Assembly: GCA_916700875.1 (NCBI GenBank)
Contig: CAKAKS010000013.1
Coordinates: 8,976,117-9,040,116 of the forward strand
From: Sebastes aleutianus
Lineage: Eukaryota; Chordata; Actinopteri; Perciformes; Sebastidae
DNA length: 64,000 nucleotides
Direction of reading: 5' to 3'
Position numbers and translations under genes: made by a program. The notes beneath the pieces are model-generated. The model saw nothing but the letters and a program-made list of their open reading frames with translations, searched no databases and was not told where the DNA came from. Below are positions 1-10,516 of this stretch, piece after piece; positions within the stretch are counted from its first letter, which is position 1, and the number at the start of each line of letters is the position of its first letter.

Positions 1-313
1 TATATATAATGACGGATGTTTCTGATTCTTTCTGAAGTGGTTGTGTTTGTTGACAAGAAGCAGTCCTGTGGTGAGGGGACGTTGATAACAAATAATCTGA
101 GGTAGCTGAACATGAACATTGAAGTCTAATTTAATTTAATATAAATCATAATCTTTCCTGGATCTCTGTAGATTATTTTCTTTTCTTGCATTATTCCGTT
201 TTTATATGTTTGTCTTGATCAAATTCCTGTTCACATCATTTCCGTGCACCTCGTATTCTGACCAAGTATGTGGTCCACAAGGGCATTTTTAACTTGGACC
301 AATAAGGAAGCCA

Positions 314-380
314 ACGGTTATGTTTAACAGCCCACATATACATCTGTATGCCGATGATACCCTGTTCTATCTGACTGATA
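314..380 (+). mobile_element. LINE reverse-transcriptase fragment (YADD motif)
   Basis: In frame, 329-376 reads SPHIHLYADDTLFYLTD. The YADD box with the flanking HLYADDT is the catalytic motif C of non-LTR retrotransposon reverse transcriptase. Only this small piece is recognisable, and no long ORF surrounds it, so it is a dead fragment. Confidence 0.7.
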
Positions 381-436
381 TGGTGGTGGTCATATCACTT
401 TGCCGTTATCATTTTGATCACCAACCAAAATCTCAC

Positions 437-560
437 AATGCTCATAATGACCATGCTGATGTTTAGCCGGTATAACCACGATCACCATCTTTCCGTTAGC
501 ATGCTTACATTTGCTAATTAGCACAAAACACAAAGTACAGCTGATGGTGATATCCTAAAA
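437..560 (+). repeat. Fragment of a dispersed GCTAACATG-type fish repeat
   Basis: CCATGCTGATGTTTAGCCGG, then TTAGCATGCTTACATTTGC and TAGCACAAAACACAAAGTAC. The same family recurs at 47,255-47,400 and 47,810-48,060 in this window. It is a widespread teleost repeat, from memory. Confidence 0.6.
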
Positions 561-842
561 CAAAGTATAGACCCTTTTTGTGGCATGATGACGTCACGGT
601 GTTAGGTGGAGGCTAACCAAAGGAAAGACTGGAGGCTAACTAACGCTGGCAGTGGGCTAAAGTTACACATCTAAACTGTCATCTTGCTGTGTTGTTGGCT
701 GCCATAATCCAGATATCAGACATCTGACATGACAAACTGTGATTCGAATCTCTAGCGAGCTACAATATCGGAGAAACGTTTCAGAGATGGAGAGTAAATG
801 TTGCTAATATTTAGTTTTTTAATAAAAAATGTTAAAAAACAC

Positions 843-900
843 CAGAAGGTGGCACCCTAGGCGACCGCCTATATTGCCTATGCCTTAAGCCGGCCCTGAT
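843..900 (+). repeat. Terminal fragment of a DNA-transposon-like repeat
   Basis: GGTGGCACCCTAGGCGACCG followed by GCCTATGCCTTAAGCCGGCC. I recall this sequence as the end of a common fish interspersed repeat. No opposite end was found, so the family is uncertain. Confidence 0.35.
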
Positions 901-1142
901 AGTAGCACCCCGACCAACCACTGGGAATACAAATAGAACTGAGATGAGAATTGTTTCTCCTGTTGTGGCTGGTAATATTTCTCCTGAGCACACCTGTGCA
1001 CCATCGGGTTACTTTACATACTGCCTTTCCTGCCAAGCATCTCCGGGAAATATGTTCACTATTCTGGCAGTAACAGTGCAGGAAGTAGCGCGCCCTTTTT
1101 ATGCAGCAAAATGCATTGTAGCGGTGTGGTGGAAATAACCTG

Positions 1143-1970
1143 AGGCCTGCACTACGAAGCAGGATTTGGCATTAGCGAGGTAACTTCTGGATTAACCCTT
1201 TCCATCCTACGAAGGTGGATCAGTTCTTACCGGAATAGATCGCCATGGTAACTAATGCTGAACAGCTGACCTGCTCTGGAGCAGGTTATGTTCCAGATAA
1301 GAGATCAACTCGTATAAAAGCACCTCCTACTGACCAATCGGAGCTCGGTGCGGTGATTATATAATATTACACACATATGAAGAAGTTACAGTCATAGTCC
1401 AGACTAAAAACAACACAGTTTAAACTGACAGATGCAGCTGAAAGAATGTTCAAATAGTCATACACGCCGCGTCCCTGTTACTGGGCATGATTAGGTGTAA
1501 TGCAGTCATCGGTTTTACACTTAAAAGCTATTTATATCTAGACGAGTACATCTGACTTTTGTGTATTCCGTTAAATTAATAACTCTGTTAATTTACGCAT
1601 TCACACATCTGGAGTTTTTTCTTTTACCAACTGTCCTTCCTGCATTTGGCAGCTTCAACTGTGTTACTGTTAGTCTGGATTAACTGTTTTAATTTCTTCG
1701 TATTTGTCTAATATAGTTTACTCTTCCTTTGTAAAATGTGCCGCTCTGCTTGTCTGTCTACAAATCTGTGGACTTCTCCATGTCTGTGATTGGTCAGATG
1801 CTGCAAACACCGCCCCGTTCATAACCAGACAGAGAAACTCTGGGTTGATTTACCGAGTTGATAACCACCGTCATAGGACCGCTTAGCAGGATCTCGGGTG
1901 TTAGGGTTAATGAAGCCAGATAACGATAAGATACCCTCGGTATGTTGAACTCGCTTCGTAGTACAAACCT
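1143..1970. mobile_element. Non-autonomous DNA transposon (MITE) with 18-bp terminal inverted repeats
   Basis: The left end AGGCCTGCACTACGAAGC (1143-1160) matches the reverse complement of the right end (1953-1970) at 15 of 18 positions. Both ends are flanked by CTG (1140-1142 and 1971-1973), a 3-bp target duplication. The interior has no transposase. The 3-bp duplication and the end sequence fit a PIF/Harbinger-like source, but the superfamily is not certain. Confidence 0.7.
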
Positions 1971-2055
1971 CTGATTGTTTTAGTGACCCAACCCTAACCA
2001 CAACTTTGTTGTAGTTGACAGGTGTAGATAATGGAAAACGCTTGCCGTTGGCGTT

Positions 2056-2292
2056 GAAACATGTTGTAACTGGGGCGCCTGGGTTAGCTCAGTTGGTAGA
2101 GCGGGCGTCCATGTATTAAGGCTTGGTCCTGACCGCGGCGGCCCGGGTTCGAATCCGGCCTGTGGCCCTTTCCGCATCCACTCTCTCTCTCTCTCCCCCC
2201 TTTCAAGACTCTATCCACTGTCCTGTCATAAAAATGGAAAATGCCCCCAAAAAAATAACTTTAAAAAAAAAAAAGAAACATGTTGTAACTGG
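2056..2292 (+). mobile_element. tRNA-derived SINE with perfect 18-bp target-site duplication
   Basis: The tRNA-like head has an A box (GGTTAGCTCAGTTGGTAGA, 2082-2100) and a B box (GGGTTCGAATCC, 2145-2156). A CT-rich tail body and an A-rich end (2258-2274) follow. The insertion is bounded by the identical 18-mer GAAACATGTTGTAACTGG at 2056-2073 and 2275-2292. The perfect duplication points to a young insertion. Confidence 0.93.
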
Positions 2293-3988
2293 ACGTAATC
2301 CAGGACTCTAAATTCAATTGTTATTTTTTGGCAATAAAGTCGTTATTTTTCTGGATAAACAACATCCTTTGTGGTTCTGGCAACGCAGTATCAGTATTCT
2401 TCAAAGGAAACCTCCGATGTCAGAGTTCTAACTTGACTGAGAATGTTTCTCGTACACAAATTTTTTTTTCAAACTGGTTAGTTGAGATTTACGCAACTTT
2501 AACGAACTGAAGTCAGCCAGTGTTAATTTGAAGGTCACTGAAGCCTATTGAAGCAGCACAAACGCCATTTCATTGGTCATCCAGCCTTTGTCTGTTTACA
2601 GTGTGATTGTTTTGCAAGTAGTATATTTTGGGAAGAAAGATATTGAGCGTGGTATGTGTTCTTCTACTTGTTTACAAAAGAAGTATACGGAAATAAACCT
2701 ACAAACTTTTCAAAAACATGTTTTTTTTGGGACTCTGTGCATCTTTTTATTTTTATTGCGTTATAAACACTCTTTGACCCTGAATCAGAGGACAATGTGT
2801 ATATATAGGGAGTGGTCTTGCAGATTATATCAGTATTATATGTACTTGATGATGCAGTTGTATTGTTGCTATATCTACATGCTGTTAAATGGGCCACGTA
2901 TCTACTTGGCGTTATCATCATACACCCCTGCACGCTATGGGAAAACCAGATTTTAATCTGCACCTCCAGAGATTACAGTGCCTGGAATTTTTGTTTTTCT
3001 TACTTTCTCTTGAAGTCTTTAACACCCCTGTGTCTAATATTCCTCTTCCGGGCCAGTTTAAATACAGACAATATGGAATAAACTCTTGTATTTGTTGTCT
3101 AATCAAATTGGGGGAAAAAAAAAACACTCAGGGAATTATTATTGGCAGCTCATTAATTTCACTGACCCATCTTATTTGGACAGATGGCTCTTCTGTCACC
3201 TCAGTTTGGATGAAGTAATAATAAAATAAGACTGTGAAAGCGTTGCCAACAGACTCTAGAGGCCTTCTAACACACAACCAGACCCAAGTGATTTGAAATG
3301 ACAAAGCAACCAGCACTGCTGTGCATAAAACCCTCACGACACAAGAGATAAAATCAAGAAATGCACAATGTATAATACTGAAAATATACTTTATTATATG
3401 ACTTTACATGACAATGTTTAATATTGGTGAAATAAAACCTGTCAGCATGCAAATCATGCATTTATACAAATACGTTTTTACAATTACAGAGCTGGATTTA
3501 CAGCCCTTGTGTCACTAATTCATCTTTCTGATGCGTGCTAGAAAACAAACATACAAAAAGTGTCCACCAAACGGTGTATGTCATCCTAGAACCTCGTCTG
3601 TAAATATCCTACAAGCAGATTGCAAGTTTTTATTCTCTAAACATGTTGGAGGCAGAAATCTCTAGAGGGCAAAATATTTAGCCAAGAACATTTTTCTTGA
3701 GCACAAGTTAGCGATTTGGAAAAACAAGAATTAAAACACCTGCTAATGGCCCCAAGAGGCCACAATTATACACTCCACAGTATGTGTGTAAGTGGGTGGA
3801 ACAAATTACATGCCAATAATTCTGATACAGAGCATTGGTGGTGCAGCTAGAAGTGTATGATTATGTCCAAACGTTTTAATGTTTTGGCCAAAAGGTGGCA
3901 CTAGTCCGAATTAGAAAGGGTTCGTCTGCAGGAGAGCATGAATGTGCTCAGTAGATTTCACCCCAGTCTGCCTGATGGTGGTACTAGA
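2293..3988. other. No gene recognised (2.3-4.0 kb)
   Basis: AT-rich unique-looking sequence. The short ORFs here (up to 127 codons) lack domain similarity, coding-like composition or splice partners that I can support. Confidence 0.6.
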
Positions 3989-3989
3989 C

Positions 3990-4385
3990 CAGGGGTCAGC
4001 AACCTTTACTATCAAAAGAGCCGTTTTAGGCAAAAAGAAAAAAAATCTGTCTGGAGCCGCAAAACATTTGAGCATTGTGATGAAGATAACACAGTTTATA
4101 GTCTAAGTATATAGTATATATGTCTAAGGCCAAAATGCAAATGTACGACAGAGTATTAGGGCCACATTGAGGAAAAAAAAAATCTGAGATCTCCAGAATA
4201 AAGTCATAATATTACGAGAAAATAGAAAATAACACGTAAAATTAATACTTTATAATATTACGACTTCTTTTCTCGTAAACTTCTGACTTTATTTTCGTAA
4301 TATTACGACTTTTTTTCTCGTAAACTTCTGACTTTTTTCTCCAAATCTCAGATTTATTTTTTTTACTCAATGTGGCCCTAATACT
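3990..4385 (+). mobile_element. hAT-like left end plus foldback repeat
   Basis: Starts CAGGGGTCAGCAACCTTTAC, a hAT/Charlie-type terminus, and runs into a foldback block. That block begins GTATTAGGGCCACATTGAGG (~4150) and ends with its inverse (ACTCAATGTGGCCCTAATAC, ~4364-4383). The inner part is alternating TTACGAGAA/TTCTCGTAA words. Longer copies lie at 17,508 and 19,954. Confidence 0.65.
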
Positions 4386-4390
4386 CCATC

Positions 4391-4874
4391 TTGCTGGGCC
4401 CGCTGGAGGGAAGGGAGGCACGGGACAACTTTTGTCCGTAGGGACCGCCAAAACAGGTGTAGAGATACAAGATACCTGCAGAAAGTAAATACATGAACAC
4501 AAACTCTCGCAAGAGTTTTACACAAGATGGACCTTTTCTAGTCATAAACCTGACCAACATCACTACGCGCCAATGCTATTGGGGCAAAAATACGTTTAAA
4601 GAAACCTTGTTTCATTCATGTTTGACCATTATTTTCATGACTTTACAATGCTGTAAGCTAGCTTGGCTTAGACGCTAAATCGAAAGGTATGCTAGGCTAA
4701 CCAGCGTACAATAATCAAGATAACTTTGTATATTTGTATTTTTTCCGTTAGTAACAATGCTACGCTACTTTGGTTGATCTAATGTTACTAAGGGCATCTT
4801 ACCCTGTATGATTATTTCTGCCCATCCAACAGCATTGATTTGAAGAACTATTTTAGTATCTTAAACTATCTACT
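4391..4874. other. 3' flank of the reeld1-like gene
   Basis: No gene or known repeat is visible. The 3' UTR of the minus-strand reeld1-like gene must begin here, but no clear polyadenylation signal is seen before the foldback element. Confidence 0.4.
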
Positions 4875-7800
4875 TCAGTCTCCAGGTGATGCCAATATAT
4901 CATACTCTGCCAGGAGCACAAAACTGTTCTCTCTGATTCTCCGGACTCTGACCAGATCTCCACACTCCTGGACATGGAGAAGCCCTCTCTCTCCTCTCCC
5001 ATACTCTCTCTCCCTGTCGTTCAGCGTCACCTCTGTCCGTTTGCCGCAGGCCTGACGGTACATGTACCTTACCCAGACCACCAGCACCATGCCCAAGCCA
5101 GCTGAGCAGCCCAGCAGCATGCCCAGCTCCCAGGCACTGTGTCTGGGGATAATGTCTGGATACTTCCCTTCCTTGTCTGGAGTTCCAGCGGGATTCGAGG
5201 GAAGTTTGGGTTTAGTATCAGTTTTGGGAAGGTTTGGTTTCAACTCGTGTCCAAGATTGAGTTTTGAGTTTGGGTCAAGGTTTGGTTGGCGTTCGGGGTT
5301 TGGGTGAACCACTGTTCTTGGTGTTGGTAGATTGAGGTTGGGCTCAGGATCAGATGATGCGATGTGGTTCTGGATTGGCAACCTCTGACCTAAGGTTGGT
5401 TGTTGGGATGGCACAGGGGAGGAAGTGGATGTGAGAGGGTTGTAGAGAGAGCGACGGGGGGCTGGAGAGGGGCCTGGGTGAGGGGTGGTAGACTGGGAGG
5501 ACACCAAAGAAGAAGAGGTGGCAGACGAGTTTGAGGAGGATGAAGAACCCAGTGAGAACGAAGAAGATGTTGAGATAGAAGTAGAGATGGATGACGAAGA
5601 AGAAGGAGAAGAAATGGAAGAGGTTGATGAGCCAATTGAGGAAGAGGAAACGATTGAACCTGTGATGGATTGGGAGAACGTAAAAGGAGATGAGGAAGAA
5701 GTAGATGAAGGGACTGAGGAAAGCAAGGGAGCTGGTGATGGATAGCTGGAGGAATTTGAAGAAGGTATGGTAGAAGAGGTTAAGGAGGATGGCAGAGGGG
5801 AAGTAGAGGAAGGGTGGACAGAGGGCAAATGAGGGGGAATGGAGATCGGGGAAGGAGAGGGAAGAGCGGAAAGGGCTGGAGAAGTTTTGGGTTGGTTCTC
5901 CATGGACGAGGAAGATGGAGACAAAGAGCCATGGGTGAAAGAAGTTTGTATGGATACCAGGGCTGGACCTCCGGAGGGATATAGAGGAGTGGTAGGGTGA
6001 ACAAGTGAAGAGGCAAGCAAAGTATGGGTGGAAGAAAAGGATGACGAATGAGGTGCAGATAGGCGGGTAGACACTGAAAGGGAAGGAGAAGGGGTGGTTG
6101 AGGGAATGGACGCAAAGATGGGGCTCATGGTTTTGAGCTTTGCTTGAGACGGAAGATCTTTGACCTCTTTACCCTTGCCCAGTGTGAACCTTGATGTGAA
6201 GGGCATGTGAGGAGTTACTGAAGATTGAGTTTGCTGGGGATGGGGCTGGGACCGTGGTTGTGGGGAGATGCTCAAAGCCTCAGATGGTGTGTCAGATTTG
6301 GACCGGTCTGTCTGGGGTAAGCTAGCTTTACCCAGAGTTTGAGTTGGGATAGTTTGGAGCAGGGCTTGGTGAAAACTGCTCAAAGGTTTAGGTTGAGGAG
6401 GGCTGCTCAGAGCTGCAGTTGTTTGAAGCCGAGGGTGAGGTGGACTGGGTTTGGGTAAACTGCTCATGGGTTTGTTGGGAAGGGTCTGGATGAATGCCAT
6501 TGTATGGGACTTGAGAAAGGACTGAAGGGTAGGAGTTTTGGAAGGGAGCATGAGGTTTGGTGAAGGGGTTTGGGACTTGGAAAAGGGCTTAGATGAAGAT
6601 GCCTGGGAGAAGGGAAAGGTCTGGCTTGTACCCGTTTGGGACTGGAGAAGTTTGGATGGAGAAGTTTGAACTTGAAGAAAAGACTTGAATGAAGGAGTTT
6701 GTGAGTGGAGAAAAGGCTTGATGTGAGGATGCTGGGGCAGGGACTGGCTACCCATTTCATCCTTCATTTGGGACTCGGTTGGGCTAGTCCTCCAGGGCTG
6801 CGATGAGCTACTCTGGGTGACGAACTTTACTGAACTAGTTTGGTCCTGAATTGGTTCTCTTGGATTCTGAGATGTGGGTCTTGGGGGATTTGTACTGTGG
6901 AAGCCGTGATTGGTTGAAGGTATGGCTGTGGTGGTGGTTTTGGGATTTAATGTTGTGTATTTTGTTTCAGGAATGGTGGGCAGTTTTGAATCCTGGAAGT
7001 TTGCCTCTTTTCTTTTCATGTCACCATCCTTCAGAGGGGGGAGAGAAGAAAGGGGAAAAGGACTGGTTGAGTTTTGCACTGTGATGTTGGGCAAAAGAGT
7101 GGTAGTAGTTTCCATCCCTCTAGTCTCAGTTGAGGAGAAAGAGGCTGTGAAAGGAAGGTGGTTTGGCGAGAAAAGAGAGCTCTTGGGGTCCTCGGTATGA
7201 GGGCTTCCTTTGTCTTCAGGCACACCTGAGAGGGATCCTGAAGTTGCATAGTTGTCATTCTCACTGCCTTTGGTAGCATTTCGAAGAGATCCTAAAGTCG
7301 TGGGTCTGTTGCTTTTATTGACTGCGTGATTTGTCAGGTGGTCAATTACAAAGGATGCCAAAGTCGCAGAGCTGTTCATCTCCAAGACTGGTCGCGTGAT
7401 TTCTGTTAGTGTTTCCTGAGATTTGTAGCTTTGGGTTCCACTGCTTGTTGGTGTAGGGGTTTCACTGCCTGTTGGTGTAGGGGTTCCACTGCTTGTTGGT
7501 GTAGGGGTTCCACTGCTTGTTGGTGTAGGGGTTTCACTGCTTGTTGGTGCAGGGGTTCCACTGCTTGTTGGTGTAGGGGTCCCACTGCTTGTTGGTGCAG
7601 GTGTTCCACGGCTTCTTGTTGTTGGTGCAGGGGTTCCACTGCTTGTTGGTGTTGAAGTAGGGGTTCCTCTGCTTGTTGGTGTTGGTGCAGGGGTTCCACT
7701 GCTTGTTGGTGTTGGTGCAGGGGTTTCACTGCTTGTTGGTGCAGGGGTTTCACTACTTGTTGGTGCAGGGGTTCTACTGCTTGTTGATGTTGGTGTAGGG

Positions 7801-9797
7801 GTTCTACTGCTTGTTGGCGTTGGTGCAGGGGTTCCACTGCTTGTTGGTGCAGGGGTTCCATTGCTTGTTGGTGTAGGGGTTCCACTGCTTGTTGGTGTAG
7901 GGGTTCCACTGCTTGTTGGTGAAGGGGTTCCACTGCTTGTTGGTGCAGGGGTTCCACTGCTTGTTGGTGTATGGGTTCCACTGCTTGTTGGTGCAGGGGT
8001 TCCACTGCTTGTTGGTGTTGGTGTAGGGGTTCCACTGCTTGTTGGTGTAGGAGTTCCACTCCTTGTTGGTGTAGGGGTTCCACTGCTTGTTGGTGCAGGG
8101 GTTCCACTGCTTGTTGGTGTATGGGTTCCACTGCTTGTTGGTGCAGGGGTTCCACTGCTTGTTGGTGTTGGTGTAGGGGTTCCACTGCTTGTTGGTGCAG
8201 GGGTTCCACTGCTTGTTGGTGTTGGTGTAGGGGTTCCACTGCTTGTTGGTGTAGGGGTTCCACTGCTTGTTGGTGCAGGGGTTCTACTGCTTGTTGGTGT
8301 TGGTGTAGGGGTTCCACTGCTTGTTGGTGTTGGTGTAGGGTTTCCACTGCTTGTTGGTGTAGGGGTTCCGCTGCCTGTTGGTGCAGGGGTTCCACTGTTT
8401 GTAGGTACAGGGGTTTCACTGCTTGTTGGTGCAGGAGTTCCACTGCTTGTTGGTGTTGGTGTAGGGGTTCCACCGTTTTTTGGTGTAGGGGTTCCACTGC
8501 TTGTTGGTGTAGGGGTTCCACTGCTTGTTTGTGCAGGGGTTCCACTGTTTTTTGGTGTAGGGGTTCCACTGCTTGTTGGGGTTTTTGGTGTAGGGGTTCC
8601 ACTGCCTGTTGGTGTAGGGGTTCCACTGTTTTTTGGTGTAGGGGTTCCACTGCTTGTTGGTGTAGGGGGTCCTAGGGTAGTAGCAGGGCTGGCTTTCTTT
8701 TTTATTTTTCTGTTTGGTGGTCTGTTGGCTCTAAGAGCTTTGAGGCAACAAGGTGAGAGAAGAGCAAGGTATTAGTTATGATGAGGTGTGGATACAAGGT
8801 GTTTTGCCTCGGCCTGGAGTAGCATCTTATATCTTATGACATAAATAATTATATTAAATTCAGACCACAGACAACTTCTTCCTGAAAGTGGAGGTAAACA
8901 GCGGGGCACAAAGGATATCCTCTTTGTACATTCAGCATTGTACAACTTGTTTACCTGGCAAAGCAGTAACTTCATCTTCCTTTTGTGCAAATATTGAATT
9001 CCCTCCATCCACTCCTGTGATGTTACTCCCACTCCAAGGACTACGGTTCCCATCACGCACCACTGCAGACTCGATTCCTGCCCAGTACACAAAGTAAGAC
9101 TGCACCACTGTGATGCTGAAATGACAAACAAAGAGGTTGCTGCATTTGTATTCACCAGTATTTGACTGCAAGTTACGATGGTGGTCATTTACAACCCTGA
9201 GCTCATACTTACTAGAACCTGATGTCTCCCATGGGTGCATCAGGAGCCCTCCACACAAACGACAGGTTTCTCTTCAGCTGTTTGTCAGAGTGCGTGAGGG
9301 TGTCGCCCTCCGAGAGGCAGCGCAGGGTGTGGGTCCCAGGGGGAGTGAGGGTCCAGGAGCCACCCACCAGCACCGGGCCCACTCTCGTAGACTTGGCACC
9401 AACTCCAGTTCCGACTCCGACCCCAGCCCTGCCCCCGGCACCCTCCACACTGCGAGCCTGGAGCAGGAAACCCATGAAGTCCTGAGAGCTTCTGACAGTT
9501 ACTGAGGACACAGGTATGGATGCAAAGAGTGTTGGTTGTCGGTAAGTGAATTAATTGTTAATTAGTAACCAACTGTGCCTGACAAATACCTGTTACTAAC
9601 TGTCCAGGCAGGTAAGAGGAGGCGGATGTGCGCAGGGTGACGTGGCTGCGCTGCAGATCCTGTGGTTGAGCGCGGATGTGGCCAGGAATCATTTCCCGAC
9701 AAGAGACGTGGCTGGCGCCGCGGGAGAACGTCAGGGCGGAGGGAGCCAAAGATATTAAGACCATACTGACCCCGAAACACTGGAGGGTAGACTGCAT
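4875..9797 (-). CDS. reeld1: Reelin-domain, mucin-like single-pass membrane protein (reeld1-like)
   Basis: Four coding exons on the minus strand: 9797-9590, 9501-9213, 9115-8955 and 8737-4875. All junctions are GT-AG and the phases agree, giving 1,506 residues. I chose the ATG at 9797 because a signal peptide follows at once (MQSTLQCFGVSMVLISL); an in-frame ATG at 9842 would add 15 residues. A Reeler domain covers about residues 25-180, with CREMIPGHI, SSYLPGQLVTVTV, FMGFLLQAR, FVWRAPDAPMGDIRFYITVV and YFVYWAGIES. The last exon is one open frame of 3.86 kb, rich in Ser/Thr/Pro like a mucin stalk. Residues ~240-655 are a VNTR of TPTSSGTP-type units. A membrane segment lies at ~1422-1446, then a basic 60-residue tail ending SFVLLAEYDILASPGD. 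Reeler proteins are secreted or surface proteins; the function of REELD1 is little known. The name rests on the Reeler-stalk-membrane layout and on synteny with the ZNF827 and OTUD4 relatives. The stalk is far longer than I expect for mammalian REELD1. Confidence 0.85.
7430..8675 (-). repeat. Coding VNTR in the reeld1-like stalk
   Basis: About 50 tandem units of 24 or 30 bp (plus-strand core GGGGTTCCACTGCTTGTTGG). In the gene's frame they read TPTSSGTP or TPTPTSSGTP, sometimes with Ala for Thr. Length changes between units are multiples of three, so the frame stays open throughout. Each unit offers several Ser/Thr sites for O-glycosylation. Four frames are open across much of the array, which produces long artefact ORFs on both strands. 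The TPTSSG frame is the real one because it joins the Reeler exons upstream and the membrane segment downstream without a break. Confidence 0.93.
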
Positions 9798-10044
9798 CTC
9801 TACACACAACCACAGCAAAGACAGACAGTGGAGATGAATCACTGGACTTTTCTTTGTGAGTCCGACTGAAATTACATTCCGTTTTTTTTCGTTCGATAAA
9901 TTCGCACGTCAATATATTTTTCAAACCGCTGTTTTTGTGACGAATATTTTCACGCAGAACACAAATATTAATAAAAGGAATTTTTTTTTTTTCTTTTGGA
10001 ACAAGGTAGATTTTTAAGAGCTTTCTTACCACGAATAAAGGCAC

Positions 10045-10355
10045 GTGGAACCCCCTATATTTATGAAACAACAATGCGGAGGCTCCGTCGTCCGAACCAA
10101 GATGGCAAACTTTTATTACTCATTTCAACCAAGCTCCCCTAGGAAGAGCGCCAGATTTGGTCACAAATTTAGCTGGCTTCGTGCTCGCCGCTGCCACATA
10201 CGTACAGTCTGTCAGCGCGATGACTCTCATCCTCTGTCTGGTGAGTTACAGCTTCTCCCATCTGGTCGGAGGTTTAGGGTCCCAAGGTGTAGAACAAAGC
10301 GCTACAGGAACAGTTTTGTTCCAGCTGCAATTGTTCACTTAATTAAGTCATAGCA
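10045..10355 (+). mobile_element. LINE 3'-end coding remnant
   Basis: The 102-codon ORF ends LPSGRRFRVPRCRTKRYRNS and FVPAAIVHLIKS. This is typical of the C-terminal tail of endonuclease/reverse-transcriptase polyproteins in fish LINEs, as I recall it. No RT or endonuclease core precedes it, so it is a 5'-truncated copy. Confidence 0.5.
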
Positions 10356-10516
10356 GTTTTTGCACATATTTATTTATGCAAGTTTATCCCTTTTAGCCGA
10401 CTTCCTGTATCCTGCAACTACGGCTCCGCCTCTTAAGGTGGGCTGTTAAGGTGGACCAGCTTTTCTCCCTAAAGTGACGAGCTGCTCCTCTGAGCCGCTC
10501 AGCTTTTTAATTGTGG

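Noticed and set aside
2074..2165. Functional tRNA gene
   Set aside because: A and B boxes are present, but the arms do not fold as a proper tRNA, and the unit has a SINE body, an A tail and a target duplication.
5485..5745. Acidic 86-codon plus-strand ORF
   Set aside because: Antisense of the Ser-rich stalk of the reeld1-like protein (TCN codons read backwards give acidic residues).
7406..8650. 414-codon minus-strand ORF of VEPLHQQA units and plus-strand LLVGVGVP or TACWCRGS ORFs
   Set aside because: Shadow frames of the reeld1-like VNTR. Only the TPTSSG frame connects to the Reeler exons and the membrane segment.
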